The notes under the pieces were generated by a model. It saw nothing but the letters and a program-made list of their open reading frames with translations, searched no databases and was not told where the DNA came from. The position numbers were made by a program, and so were the translations under genes. DNA of 64,000 bases from Filomicrobium insigne (GTDB lineage Bacteria > Pseudomonadota > Alphaproteobacteria > Rhizobiales > Hyphomicrobiaceae), in assembly GCF_900104305.1 (NCBI RefSeq), contig NZ_FNJC01000002.1, positions 62,001 through 126,000 of the forward strand, in the 5' to 3' direction. Of the stretch, positions 43,870-53,542 are shown one piece after another. Numbering within the stretch: the stretch's first letter is position 1; every line of letters starts with the position of its first letter.

Positions 43870-46800
43870 TTAGGCTTCTCCGTTTCCAGCGCGTAAAAGG
43901 TCGAGATTACCCCCAGTCGCGGTGATATCTGTGGAGCGAACTCTTTCAGTCGCAAACCGTTGCACGTAATTTGGACCACCAGCCTTCGGCCCCGTCCCTG
44001 ACAAGCCCTCACCACCAAACGGCTGAGCACCGACGAGCGCGCCAATCTGGTTGCGGTTAACGTAGAGATTCCCGACCTTCGCCCGCCGGGCAACATGGTC
44101 AGCGACGGAATTGATCCGGCTGTGTAACCCCAACGTCAGGCCGTACCCAGTGACATTGATCGCGTCGATCACCTTATCCAGCATGCCGCCCTGATAACGG
44201 CCGACATAAAGAATGGGCCCAAAAACTTCGCTCTTGAGAATGTCAATCCGCTCGATCTCATAAGCTGCCGGGCTGACGTACGTCCCCGCCCTGCAGTCCT
44301 CCGGCATACCTCCATCGGCAATCAACTGAGCCTCACGGCCCAAATGCAGCTTATGCGCGTCCAGCGTATCTTGAGCCTGCTCGTCAATAACCGGTCCGAT
44401 ATCCGTCGCATAGTCCATCGGGTCCCCTAAACTAAGTTCCTCGATGGCCCCCGCGAGCATGCTGAGTGTGCGCGGCGCAATGTCTTCGTGAACGAACAAC
44501 ATGCGGGCCGCAGAACAACGCTGTCCGGCACTGTCAAACGCCGATCGCATAACATCCCGAACAACCTGTTCGGGTAACGCGCTAGAGTCAGCGATCATTG
44601 CGTTCAGCCCGCCGGTTTCCGCAATCAGCGGAACAATCGCCGCACGCCTGTCAGCAAGTCCCTTCTGAATGGCCCAGGCTGCCGCATTGGACCCCGTAAA
44701 GGCGATACCCTGAACACGCGGATCACGGACCAATGCCGCACCGGTCGTGCCATACCCTGGCAGCAGATGCAGCACACCGGCAGGCACACCGGCTTGATGC
44801 AACAACCGTGTTGCCAGAAACGCCGTCAGAGGAGTTTGTTCTGCCGGTTTTGCAAGAACAGGATTTCCTGCCGCCAGCGCCGCCGCGATTTGCCCCGTAA
44901 AGATTGCGATCGGGAAGTTCCAGGGACTGATACAGGCAAAGGGACCCCGCGCCCGATACGTCATTTCATTGCGCTCGCCGGTAGGTCCGGGAAGCGAAAT
45001 CGGTCCGCTGAAAAGTCGTCTCGCCTCGTTGGCGTAGTACCGCAGGAAATCAACGGCTTCGCGGACGTCATCATGCGCTGCAGTGACTGTTTTTCCAGCC
45101 TCGCGGACAATGACCGCCATCAACTGCGTACGCTGGCTTTCGAACAAGTTGGCCGCACGCTCTAGAATGCGCGCGCGCTCGTCCACAGGTGTAAGGTCCC
45201 ATGCCTCCGCATTCCGGCAGGCACTCGAAATAGCCGCTTCGATATGGTGAGCATCACTCCAGTGAACCTGGCCGATATCCTGGCGGTGATCATGCGGGCA
45301 AACCATACGATGAGGTCTGGCATCACCAAGTGTCAGCTCACCGTCGATCAACGGTCCAACTTCGAAAGGCGAGAGAAGAGCACTCGCCATGCCCGAAAGC
45401 AGTTCACTTCGTACCGTGCGATCAGCCAGGGCGAGCCCGGCACTTGCACGGCGATGCGGTTCGAAAATGTCGCGCGGACGCGGAATGGGGTTAGGCTGAG
45501 CAGGTCCCGTTCCATCGCGCTCACTTTGCAAAACCGCAACCGGATCACGAACGATCTCAGCGATTGGTGCATCTTCGTCCGCTAAACGGTTGACGAACGA
45601 CGTATTAGCCCCGTTTTCGAGAAGCCGGCGTACAAGATACGGCAACAAATCTTCATGGCCGCCAACAGGCGCATAGATCCGGCAGACCGAGCCAAGCCGA
45701 CTATCGCCCACCACTTCCTCATAAAGCGCCTCTCCCATGCCATGCAGCCGCTGAAATTCAAACGGCGTGTTCGCCGCCGCCACGTAAACGGCGGCAAGGG
45801 ATTGCGCGTTATGCGTCGCAAACTGCGGGTAGAACGCCTTGCGATCAGACAGGAGGAAGCGGACGCCGGAGATAAACGAAAGGTCGGTATGCAGCTTGCG
45901 AGTGAATACCGGGTAGTCCCGCAAGCCCAACTCCTGAGCCCGCTTGATTTCGCTGTCCCAATAAGCCCCTTTCACCAGCCGCACCGGAATGCGCTGACCG
46001 CCCCGTTCAGCAAGACGTCTCAGCCATCGCAACTGAGGCATCATGCGCTTAGAATACGCCTGAACGGCAAGACCAAGACCATGCCACCCATGCAGCGCCG
46101 GGTCCTCATAGGCGCGACCAAACATGCGCAGCTGAAGTTCGAGACGATCTTGCTCCTCAGCGTCAATCGTCACGGAAATGCCCTGCTTACGCGCCTCCGT
46201 GAACAACCTCATCAGCTTCGGTAACAACTCATCGTCAAGGCGCGCCTCTTTGCCGGGCTCATAACGCGGATGCAGCGCAGACAGCTTCACCGATAAGCTC
46301 GGGCGGCGCATCAACGTGTCAGGATGCTGCGTCATCACTGGCCCGGTTGTCGCCGCGATCGCATCCAGAGCGGACATATATCTGTCGAAATAGCGGTCTG
46401 CGTCGGCCTGCGTGCGCGCGGCTTCCCCCAGCATATCGTAGGAGAACATGTAGCCACGCTCTTGCAGCGGCTGAGCACGCGCTAGGGCATCTTTAATAGT
46501 CCGCCCAAGCACGAACTGATCTCCAAGGATGGAGACAGAACGCCGGATTGCCTGTCGGATAACGGGCTCGCCAGAACGCCCGACCAGCCGCTTCAACACA
46601 CTGATCGGGCTCGCGCCCTTAGCATCGCGCAATTTTACGACACGGCCCGTGAGCATCAGCCCCCAGGTGGAAGCGTTGACAAACATGCTGTCGGAATGAC
46701 CGAGATGTTTGTCCCAAGCGCCTTCACCAATTTTTTCGGCGATCAATTGATCCTGCGTCTCATGGTCGGGAATACGCAACAGCGACTCCGCCACGCACAT

Positions 46801-47082
46801 CAGGATCGCGCCTTCCTCGCTGGAAAGCCCGTATTCCCTCATAAACGCGTCGACGCCGCCAAATTTATGCCGATTGGCGCGCGCGCAATGCACGAGTTGA
46901 CGCGCAACCTCACTCACGCGCCGACGCTCGCCGTCGTGCAGTTCGCTTTCCGCTAGCAATTCCGCGACAAGCCGCTGCTCGTCAGCTAAATGTGCAGCTG
47001 CAAGATCCTTATCGGGCGTTGTAAGATCGAGAGCCGAAATCGTCGGCCCGCCGATAGCAAGCGGACTATCCATAACCGCCAC
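43870..47082 (-). CDS. putA: Bifunctional proline dehydrogenase / P5C dehydrogenase
   Basis: A 1070-residue PutA that oxidises proline to glutamate in two steps. The N-terminal half is the FAD proline dehydrogenase barrel (EGAWDKHLGHSDSMFVN, RPSLSVKLSALHPRYEP, VRLVKGAYWDSEIK, FATHNAQSLAAVY). The C-terminal half is a NAD-dependent aldehyde dehydrogenase (ISPWNFPIAIFTGQIAAALAAGNPV, PLIAETGGLNAMI, AFDSAGQRCSAARML with the catalytic Cys, KVGNLYVNRNQIGALVGAQPFGGEGLSGTGPKAGG). It lacks the N-terminal ribbon-helix-helix of the self-repressing trifunctional PutA, so regulation must be external. ATG 47082 is the first in frame. Divergent from panC. Confidence 0.96.
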   Translation of the reverse strand: MAVMDSPLAIGGPTISALDLTTPDKDLAAAHLADEQRLVAELLAESELHDGERRRVSEVARQLVHCARANRHKFGGVDAFMREYGLSSEEGAILMCVAESLLRIPDHETQDQLIAEKIGEGAWDKHLGHSDSMFVNASTWGLMLTGRVVKLRDAKGASPISVLKRLVGRSGEPVIRQAIRRSVSILGDQFVLGRTIKDALARAQPLQERGYMFSYDMLGEAARTQADADRYFDRYMSALDAIAATTGPVMTQHPDTLMRRPSLSVKLSALHPRYEPGKEARLDDELLPKLMRLFTEARKQGISVTIDAEEQDRLELQLRMFGRAYEDPALHGWHGLGLAVQAYSKRMMPQLRWLRRLAERGGQRIPVRLVKGAYWDSEIKRAQELGLRDYPVFTRKLHTDLSFISGVRFLLSDRKAFYPQFATHNAQSLAAVYVAAANTPFEFQRLHGMGEALYEEVVGDSRLGSVCRIYAPVGGHEDLLPYLVRRLLENGANTSFVNRLADEDAPIAEIVRDPVAVLQSERDGTGPAQPNPIPRPRDIFEPHRRASAGLALADRTVRSELLSGMASALLSPFEVGPLIDGELTLGDARPHRMVCPHDHRQDIGQVHWSDAHHIEAAISSACRNAEAWDLTPVDERARILERAANLFESQRTQLMAVIVREAGKTVTAAHDDVREAVDFLRYYANEARRLFSGPISLPGPTGERNEMTYRARGPFACISPWNFPIAIFTGQIAAALAAGNPVLAKPAEQTPLTAFLATRLLHQAGVPAGVLHLLPGYGTTGAALVRDPRVQGIAFTGSNAAAWAIQKGLADRRAAIVPLIAETGGLNAMIADSSALPEQVVRDVMRSAFDSAGQRCSAARMLFVHEDIAPRTLSMLAGAIEELSLGDPMDYATDIGPVIDEQAQDTLDAHKLHLGREAQLIADGGMPEDCRAGTYVSPAAYEIERIDILKSEVFGPILYVGRYQGGMLDKVIDAINVTGYGLTLGLHSRINSVADHVARRAKVGNLYVNRNQIGALVGAQPFGGEGLSGTGPKAGGPNYVQRFATERVRSTDITATGGNLDLLRAGNGEA

Positions 47083-47195
47083 CCTGCCGTCCCTTCGTTC
47101 GATTTTGTTGAGAACGCAAGACGACTCACCGTGTAAATTTTCGTTAGCATATCAGATAACTATTGGTGCGCCGAACATCGAAAGGTGGATGAAAC

Positions 47196-48215
47196 GTGGC
47201 ACAACCCCCAAAAAAGACTGCGCGCAAACGCACCGCGAAGCTCTCGGGCACCGGCCTGAAGGCCGAAAAGAAGAAAGCGGCAGCGGATGTCGTCGAGAAA
47301 CCCGCAAAATCTCACACGGCCAAGGGCACTCAGTCCGCCCCCCGAACATCCGATAAGAAAAAAACGTCAAACGTAGAAATCATACGAACCGTCGCCGATC
47401 TGCGCCAGGCGACAGCGCCTTGGCGCAGAAAAGCTGAGCCGATCGCCCTCGTGCCGACGATGGGCGCGTTACACGCGGGCCACATTTCGCTGGTCCAGGC
47501 GGCCAAGAGAGCCGCGAAACACACGATTGTATCTATCTTCGTCAACCCAACTCAGTTCGCGCCGAATGAAGATCTCGACCGTTACCCGCGAGATGAAGAC
47601 GGTGATGTTGGCCGTTTGCGCGAGAACGAAGTCGATATGGTCTGGGCCCCGCCAGCCGAAGAAATGTACCCGGAAGGATACTCGACCTATGTATCCGCAG
47701 GTTCGACCGCGAACGGACTGGAAACCGATTTCCGCCCCCACTTCTTCCAGGGCGTCGCCACCATCGTGCTGAAATTGTTGAATCAAGTCGCTCCCGACTA
47801 CGTGACGTTCGGCGAGAAGGACTATCAACAGCTCTGCGTGGTTCGGCAGATGGTCCGCGATCTCAATGTTCCAACGGAAATCATTGCGGTTCCGACCGTG
47901 CGTGAAAAAGACGGCTTGGCGCTTTCTTCGCGTAACGCCTATCTCGCGCCGCGCGAACGCGAAGTCGCCCCCCACCTTCATCGCACGATCTACGAAGTGG
48001 CCGATGCCGCAAAGACGGGAAATCTCGGCGTTCTACGCGCAGATGCAGCAATGAAATTACTCTCGCTCGGCTTCAACAAAGTGGACTACGTCGAAATACG
48101 TGATGCTGAAACATTAGGCACGTTTGATCCCTCATCCGGCCGCCCGGGACGGGTTCTCGCCGCCGCCTGGCTTGGCCGTACTAGGCTCATCGACAATGTC
48201 TCCATATCGCCATAA
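47196..48215 (+). CDS. panC: Pantothenate synthetase with a Lys-rich N-terminal extension
   Basis: PanC joins pantoate and beta-alanine with ATP. The core begins near residue 60 (VEIIRTVADLRQATAPWRR) with all main motifs: ALVPTMGALHAGHISLV (HIGH-like), SIFVNPTQFAPNEDLDRYPRD, PHFFQGVATIVLKL, FGEKDYQQLCVVRQMV and KDGLALSSRNAYL. The first 58 residues (GTG 47196) are Lys/Ala/Thr-rich and unlike any PanC I know. There is no in-frame ATG, GTG or TTG between the start and the core, so the extension is real unless translation begins at an unusual codon. The ribosome site AAAGGTGG fits the GTG. Length 339 versus about 280-310 usual. Confidence 0.93.
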   Translation: MAQPPKKTARKRTAKLSGTGLKAEKKKAAADVVEKPAKSHTAKGTQSAPRTSDKKKTSNVEIIRTVADLRQATAPWRRKAEPIALVPTMGALHAGHISLVQAAKRAAKHTIVSIFVNPTQFAPNEDLDRYPRDEDGDVGRLRENEVDMVWAPPAEEMYPEGYSTYVSAGSTANGLETDFRPHFFQGVATIVLKLLNQVAPDYVTFGEKDYQQLCVVRQMVRDLNVPTEIIAVPTVREKDGLALSSRNAYLAPREREVAPHLHRTIYEVADAAKTGNLGVLRADAAMKLLSLGFNKVDYVEIRDAETLGTFDPSSGRPGRVLAAAWLGRTRLIDNVSISP

Positions 48216-48422
48216 GCCATTGCAATATGGTCACACGTAATATCAGGGACAGGGGATATTTCGCGACGTCACCGTGACTTGATGGCGCTTGCCAAGCCGC
48301 CCTCCCCCGTGCCAACTCTGCCGCAACCATACCAGCCGACGGATTCGTGCCGCGCTTTTTAGTGACGCGTCAGCAACGGCGCCCCTTTTCGTCGACCGGA
48401 CGAACAATGCGGACGATACGCG

Positions 48423-50441
48423 ATGGCCAAACCACAAACGATCGACCTCTTTTCGAGCTCCGAGACCGAATTGAAAGAAAAACAGCCGCGCGGCCGCAAA
48501 TCGACGGACGCCTCCGATAATTACACCGCAGCTGACATCGAGGTCCTTGAGGGCCTAGAGCCCGTACGCCGTCGCCCCGGTATGTATATCGGCGGCACGG
48601 ACGAGAAGGCGCTGCATCACCTGTTCGCCGAGATCATCGATAACTCGATGGACGAAGCGGTGGCCGGTCACGCCAGCTACATCGAGGTCAATCTCGGCGC
48701 CGACGGCTATCTTACCGTTGCGGACAATGGGCGCGGCATTCCCGTCGACGCGCACCCCAAATTCAAATCGAAGTCGGCGCTCGAAGTCATCATGACGACC
48801 TTGCACGCTGGCGGTAAATTCGACGGCAAGGCGTATCAGACCTCCGGTGGCCTGCACGGCGTCGGCGTCTCCGTCGTGAATGCACTTTCCGAAATCCTCG
48901 AGGTCGAGGTCGCACGCGGCCAGCAGCTTTACCGGATGGTATTTTCTCGCGGCAAGCCGCAGTCAAAACTGGAAAAACTTGGCGCGATCAAAAACCGCCG
49001 CGGCACCAGGGTTCGCTTCAAACCCGACGAGCAAATCTTCGGTAAAGGCACAGCTTTCAAACCCGCGCGCCTCTTCAAGATGGCCCGTTCCAAAGCCTAT
49101 CTGTTCGGCGGGGTCGAAATCCGCTGGTCATGCGATCCGGAACTCATCAAGGATGACACACCGGCCCAGGCCGTCTTCCACTTCCCCGGCGGCCTGCGCG
49201 ATTATCTCCAAGAGACCATCAACGGCCTTACGCTGGTTACCAACGAGCTGTTCGCAGGCCGCATTGAAAAACCCGGCGGACACGGATCGGTCGAATGGGC
49301 TCTGGCCTGGATCGGCAACGCTGACGGCTTCATGAATTCCTATTGTAATACGATCCCAACGGGTGAGGGTGGCACACATGAAGCCGGTCTCCGCGCTGCC
49401 CTGATGAAAGGCCTGCGTGCCTACGGCGATCGCGTCGGCAACAAGAAAGCCGCTCAAATCACCGCCGACGACGTCATGGTCACGGCCGGATGCATGCTCT
49501 CGGTGTTCATCCGCGAACCCGAATTCCAAGGCCAGACCAAGGATAAACTGGCAACACAGGAAGCCTCTCGCATCGTCGAAACGACGGTTCGCGATTCATT
49601 CGATCATTGGCTCGTCGATCGCCCACAACAAGCTAACAAGCTGCTCGAATGGGTCATAGAACAAGCCGAAGAGCGCTTGAAGCGCCGCCGCGATAAGGAA
49701 GTCAGCCGCCAATCCGCCACACGCAAATTGCGCCTGCCCGGCAAACTGGCGGACTGCACGATACGGTCCGCCGAAGGCACAGAAATTTTCATCGTCGAAG
49801 GCGACTCGGCCGGCGGCTCTGCCAAGAGTGCGCGCAACCGCGAAACCCAGGCGATCCTGCCGCTGCGCGGCAAGATCTTGAACGTCGCCAACGCGTCCGC
49901 AGCTAAGCTGGCCCAAAACCAGCTTCTATCGGATCTGATACAGGCCCTCGGCGTCGGCTTGGGCAAACACTACCGCGACGATGATCTGCGCTACGAGCGC
50001 GTGATTATCATGACCGATGCCGACGTTGACGGCGCCCACATTGCATCCCTGCTGATCACGTTCTTCTTTCAGCAGATGCCCGAACTCATCACCAAGGGAC
50101 ACCTGTTCCTGGCGGTGCCGCCGCTCTTCAAATTGACCCATGGAGCCAAGTCCGTCTACGCACGCGACGAGGACCACAAGAATGCGCTTTTGAAGTCCGA
50201 GTTCAAAGCTGGCGCCAAGGTTGAAATCAGCCGGTTCAAAGGCCTCGGCGAGATGAATTCGGGCCAGCTCAAAGAAACGACGATGGACCCGAAGGTCCGC
50301 ACGCTCCTGCGCGTGGTCATCGACGACGAAAGCAATGAAATCGTTTCTGAAGCGGTGAACGCTTTGATGGGCTCCAAGCCCGAAGCACGGTTCAGGTTCA
50401 TCCAGGATCGGGCAGCATTTGTAACGGACTTGGACGTTTAG
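48423..50441 (+). CDS. parE: DNA topoisomerase IV subunit B
   Basis: ParE is the ATPase subunit of topoisomerase IV, which decatenates daughter chromosomes. The 672-residue product has the GHKL ATPase (RRPGMYIGGTDEKALHHLFAEIIDNSMDEA, ADNGRGIPVDAHPK, SGGLHGVGVSVVNALS) and the TOPRIM segment (IFIVEGDSAGGSAKSARNRETQAILPLRGKILNV, IIMTDADVDGAHI), ending with FIQDRAAFVTDLDV. The N-terminal 35 residues are charged and vary between species. Two consecutive hairpins follow the stop. parC is not in the window. Confidence 0.95.
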   Translation: MAKPQTIDLFSSSETELKEKQPRGRKSTDASDNYTAADIEVLEGLEPVRRRPGMYIGGTDEKALHHLFAEIIDNSMDEAVAGHASYIEVNLGADGYLTVADNGRGIPVDAHPKFKSKSALEVIMTTLHAGGKFDGKAYQTSGGLHGVGVSVVNALSEILEVEVARGQQLYRMVFSRGKPQSKLEKLGAIKNRRGTRVRFKPDEQIFGKGTAFKPARLFKMARSKAYLFGGVEIRWSCDPELIKDDTPAQAVFHFPGGLRDYLQETINGLTLVTNELFAGRIEKPGGHGSVEWALAWIGNADGFMNSYCNTIPTGEGGTHEAGLRAALMKGLRAYGDRVGNKKAAQITADDVMVTAGCMLSVFIREPEFQGQTKDKLATQEASRIVETTVRDSFDHWLVDRPQQANKLLEWVIEQAEERLKRRRDKEVSRQSATRKLRLPGKLADCTIRSAEGTEIFIVEGDSAGGSAKSARNRETQAILPLRGKILNVANASAAKLAQNQLLSDLIQALGVGLGKHYRDDDLRYERVIIMTDADVDGAHIASLLITFFFQQMPELITKGHLFLAVPPLFKLTHGAKSVYARDEDHKNALLKSEFKAGAKVEISRFKGLGEMNSGQLKETTMDPKVRTLLRVVIDDESNEIVSEAVNALMGSKPEARFRFIQDRAAFVTDLDV

Positions 50442-50449
50442 TCCGTCAT

Positions 50450-50475
50450 GCGGGAGGGTGAAGCGTCCCTCTCGC
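50450..50475. terminator. Bidirectional terminator between parE and the patatin gene
   Basis: GCGGGAGGG and CCCTCTCGC make a 9-bp stem (one G-U pair) with an eight-base loop, nine bases after parE and three before the patatin stop. A second perfect 7-bp stem (ACGGACT/AGTCCGT, 50424-50446) overlaps the parE stop. Confidence 0.55.
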
Positions 50476-50477
50476 CT

Positions 50478-52268
50478 TTAGCGTTCTGCAGCTAACGCGT
50501 CACGCGCGAACTCGTAAGCCGCCCAGCGCAATTCGCTATGACGTGACCAGTCGAGCAAACTGGCATCAGTAGGCACCGCAAACGACAAGAGCCGATCCCC
50601 CGGCAGCAGATCAGCCGCAATATCCTGCGTCTCACGCATCAGGCTGCGCATCAAAACCGCTTGAGGCCCCGGAGCCTTCGGCCATGACTTCGCCAAGCCA
50701 GGCCAGAGCATGCCTCCAATGAGACCAAGCCGCGACGGCAATGCAACATCGCCATTGTACCGCGTGCCCACATTCGGGACCTGAAGATCGAGCACCACAT
50801 TCGGTCCTGTTTTGATTTTGCGCATAGCGGCAAGCGGCACATTCTCGATAAGGCAGCCGTCAACCAGCATCTCGCCTTCCGGCGTGTACATCGGCGGCAA
50901 AAGCGCAGGAATTGCCGACGAAGCCCGGACCGCGGCCCACAAAGGCCCGGAGCGAATGATCTCGACCGTATTGCGTGAAAGGTTGGTCGCCACTGCGAAA
51001 TAGGGTGTCCACAAATCTCGGACATCCTCGCACGAGAAATGCTCCACCAGCGCGGCTTCAAACACCTCCTGGTCGAGCAGGCTGTAACGTGGCCACGTCC
51101 ACCGCCCCATCGCCTTGCGCTTCACGAAGATGTCGTGCGTCAGCTGATCGATATCGGCCGGACTGACACCAAGCGCAAACGCCGCCGTCATCGCCGCGCC
51201 GCCACTGGTGCCCCCCATGATGTCGAAGGTATAGCCGGCTTCCAGCAACGCTTGATACATGCCGATGTGCGCAGCAGTGAGCGCCCCACCACCACACGCG
51301 ACAAGACCTAGCGCCTCACCATCAATGAAGCGCATCAGCCGGCCGAAGTCGCTCTTGTCCCCCAACACCAAATGATGATGCGCGTCGATCCATCGCCTCG
51401 GATCGAGCCACAACGGCGTCCCCGCCACCGCGTCGCGCTTGGAGTGAAGAAGAACAAGGCGAACATTGCACGAGTCATGCAGCGAAGTGACGACACGCTC
51501 CAACGCGTTGGGAGTACGCGCAGCAGACTCAGTAACAGCCGCCTCGCCAATCAGAAGCACATGATCGGCTTGTCGAAGCGCTTTCTCCGACCAGGCCGTG
51601 AGCTCGTGGTCGCAGACGTAGAAAATGCGGCGATACCGCCGCTCGAGATCATTGAACCACCCGGTCTCTGCCGAAGTGGCAAATGTCTCATCTGCCTTGA
51701 TTGCATCGACGGCTCGGCCGTGATCGAGGATCAGGGTATCGCGAGCGCCCGCAAAGTACTCACGCAAACCAGCGATGAACTGAGGTGAAACAGGGCCAGC
51801 TCCAGCGCGACAAACAGCGATTGTCTGAGGCGCCGCATAACGATCGACACACCGCCCAATGGTCGTGCGCGCCAGCCGCGTCGCAAGGGCTTTGGCAACA
51901 CTCTGCCAGATCGATGGCAATTGCCCCGCAAGTTCGGCAAAGTCGGCGCGCGTCAGAACCAATACGATGCTGTCACGCTGAGCGCGCACGTTAGCGGTTC
52001 GGCGTCCGCCTCCGAAAAAAGCGATCTCCCCGATCGGTTGCCCCACACCGATCTCGGCGATAATGGACGCCTCACCATCGCGAATAACCGCGAACCGGCC
52101 TGAAACGACGATATACAGCGCATCCGCCTCTTCACCCTCACGTATAAGGAGGGTCCCGCGCGGCACGGTCATGGAACTTAGTCGGTGTTCCAGTTGCATA
52201 CGCTCGGCAGCGGAAAGTTCCTCGAAAACCTCAATCTGAGAAAGGTCTGGCTCGGAAGGCATGGCCAT
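50478..52268 (-). CDS. Cyclic-nucleotide-binding/patatin-like phospholipase fusion
   Basis: A 596-residue NTE-type protein. Residues 10-135 form a cyclic-nucleotide-binding (CRP-type) domain (LIREGEEADALYIVVSGRFAVI, GVGQPIGEIAFFGGGRRTANVRA). A middle region (about 145-310) resembles the linker between the two. Residues 320-560 form the patatin domain: GLVACGGGALTAAHIGMYQALLEAG (oxyanion loop), FDIMGGTSGGAAM (Ser355 nucleophile) and MLVDGCLIENVP (Asp). Predicted to be a membrane-associated serine esterase on lysophospholipids, possibly gated by a nucleotide. Start ATG 52268 follows GGGAG; a second ATG is two codons later. Confidence 0.9.
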   Translation of the reverse strand: MAMPSEPDLSQIEVFEELSAAERMQLEHRLSSMTVPRGTLLIREGEEADALYIVVSGRFAVIRDGEASIIAEIGVGQPIGEIAFFGGGRRTANVRAQRDSIVLVLTRADFAELAGQLPSIWQSVAKALATRLARTTIGRCVDRYAAPQTIAVCRAGAGPVSPQFIAGLREYFAGARDTLILDHGRAVDAIKADETFATSAETGWFNDLERRYRRIFYVCDHELTAWSEKALRQADHVLLIGEAAVTESAARTPNALERVVTSLHDSCNVRLVLLHSKRDAVAGTPLWLDPRRWIDAHHHLVLGDKSDFGRLMRFIDGEALGLVACGGGALTAAHIGMYQALLEAGYTFDIMGGTSGGAAMTAAFALGVSPADIDQLTHDIFVKRKAMGRWTWPRYSLLDQEVFEAALVEHFSCEDVRDLWTPYFAVATNLSRNTVEIIRSGPLWAAVRASSAIPALLPPMYTPEGEMLVDGCLIENVPLAAMRKIKTGPNVVLDLQVPNVGTRYNGDVALPSRLGLIGGMLWPGLAKSWPKAPGPQAVLMRSLMRETQDIAADLLPGDRLLSFAVPTDASLLDWSRHSELRWAAYEFARDALAAER

Positions 52269-52494
52269 ACCGCACTCCCTCTAAGCCCGATTGAGTAGAC
52301 GACACGCACCACTCAGACACGGCTCCAACGAGCCCACGGATGAGCGGATTTTCAGGCATTCTCAATAATCAAGAAAGCAAAAACAGCGCTCAGGCATTCC
52401 TCGTTAGGAATAATTTTAGTTCAAACGGACAGAGTAAGCGCGCGGGACGCCCAGGTGTTGCGAACCGCGAGTGAGTTTGGAGTATTGCGTACCA

Positions 52495-53082
52495 ATGGCT
52501 GCTTTTGCCCACGGGTCTATGGCCCTTGTGCCATCAAACGTGAATTGCAACGAGAGCAGCAGCGACGCTCCGGCGCCAACGGAGCGGACATGCGTGGAAG
52601 CTCCAATCACGCCGAGCCCCAGCAAAACAGTATCTAAAGACTTTTTTCACCTGATCGGTGACGCGGACTTCGAGCCGCCGGCGAACGTCATTCTGAGCTC
52701 CTATGCCGATAATGATGACGCGAACGCTGCGCACCTTTTGAACGCCGGAGAGACAAAAGAATTCCCCCTTTCGGGGTCAACGACCGCCGCTGGGTCTCTC
52801 ATGGCGGGATCTGACTTCACGGCGACCACATGTGTCAGCGAGGTCTCATTCGAAGGCATGTCGTTTGCCGTTCCTGAAACCCGGCCCGTCCAAATCCCCG
52901 GGAACTTTGGCACACTCACAATTCGCGCAGATGGCACGTTTATTTATAGCCGGACCATTCATGACGAAGACTTTGCGGACGCCTTCACGTGCACGACAAA
53001 AGATGGCACGGAACGCCTGCGCGTCACTCTGCGAATTACGACAGAGCAAGAAAGTAAGACCAACCACGCGCGAACAGCTTGA
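52495..53082 (+). CDS. Small VCBS-like protein, uncertain
   Basis: About 195 residues. The N-terminal 60 residues show no known motif. The second half contains FAVPETRPVQIPGNFGTLTIRADGTFIYSRTIHDEDFADAFTCTTKDGTERLRVTLRIT, which follows the VCBS pattern G-x-LTI-x-x-DG-x-Y/F-Y ... DxF ... DG ... L-x-I, normally seen in long repeat adhesins. No signal peptide is evident. Start is uncertain (GTG 52471 or ATG 52495). It lies between the divergent patatin gene and the small secreted protein gene; a different reading frame on the minus strand covers its first 130 bases but is weaker. Confidence 0.5.
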   Translation: MAAFAHGSMALVPSNVNCNESSSDAPAPTERTCVEAPITPSPSKTVSKDFFHLIGDADFEPPANVILSSYADNDDANAAHLLNAGETKEFPLSGSTTAAGSLMAGSDFTATTCVSEVSFEGMSFAVPETRPVQIPGNFGTLTIRADGTFIYSRTIHDEDFADAFTCTTKDGTERLRVTLRITTEQESKTNHARTA

Positions 53083-53226
53083 TTCCCCTTGCAACGCAAT
53101 GCGTCAACCATCAGTTGCTGTTGCGCGATCACAACTCAGAGAAAGTTTGAGCTACAAGAGAATTGTCAAATACCCAGGCTACGGATATGCCGTTGACGGA
53201 TTGAAACGGGCTTGGAGTTTTTCCCT

Positions 53227-53514
53227 ATGAAGTTGGTTTTAAAGGCTGCCGCAAGCGCAGCGCTTATCGCCGGACTTGCCGTTTCGGCATCCGCACCCGC
53301 AGCTGCCGGTAACTGCTACAAATTCACGGGCAAGGGCTACGGTGTTGAAAAGACGATCGCCTGCTCGTTCGCAGACACTGCTCTTAAGCGTTCCATCGCT
53401 CGCTGGGCGCGCGAAAAGGGCGTGAAGCCTCACGTCGGACCGACCCATCACAAAACGAAATCAGACCGTGACCTCCTGGTTAAGTGCAAAGCCTGGGCAC
53501 GCGTCTGTAAGTAA
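53227..53514 (+). CDS. Small secreted four-cysteine protein, unknown
   Basis: A 95-residue precursor with a classical signal peptide (MKLVLKAAASAALIAGLAVSASAPAAA, cleavage after AAA before GNCYKF). The mature part (about 68 residues) is very basic and has four cysteines, in GNCYKF, IACSFA, VKCKAW and RVCK, suggesting two disulfides. I recognise no family. The ribosome site GGAG is ten bases before ATG 53227. A strong perfect hairpin ends the gene. It looks like a periplasmic or secreted small basic protein. Confidence 0.75.
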   Translation: MKLVLKAAASAALIAGLAVSASAPAAAGNCYKFTGKGYGVEKTIACSFADTALKRSIARWAREKGVKPHVGPTHHKTKSDRDLLVKCKAWARVCK

Positions 53515-53542
53515 ACTCAACGCAAGAGCACGAAAACAATTA

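Noticed and set aside
52416-52625. 69-codon minus-strand frame overlapping the VCBS-like gene
   Set aside because: Starts only at TTG after a stop, no ribosome site, no family; the plus-strand frame has a recognisable domain.
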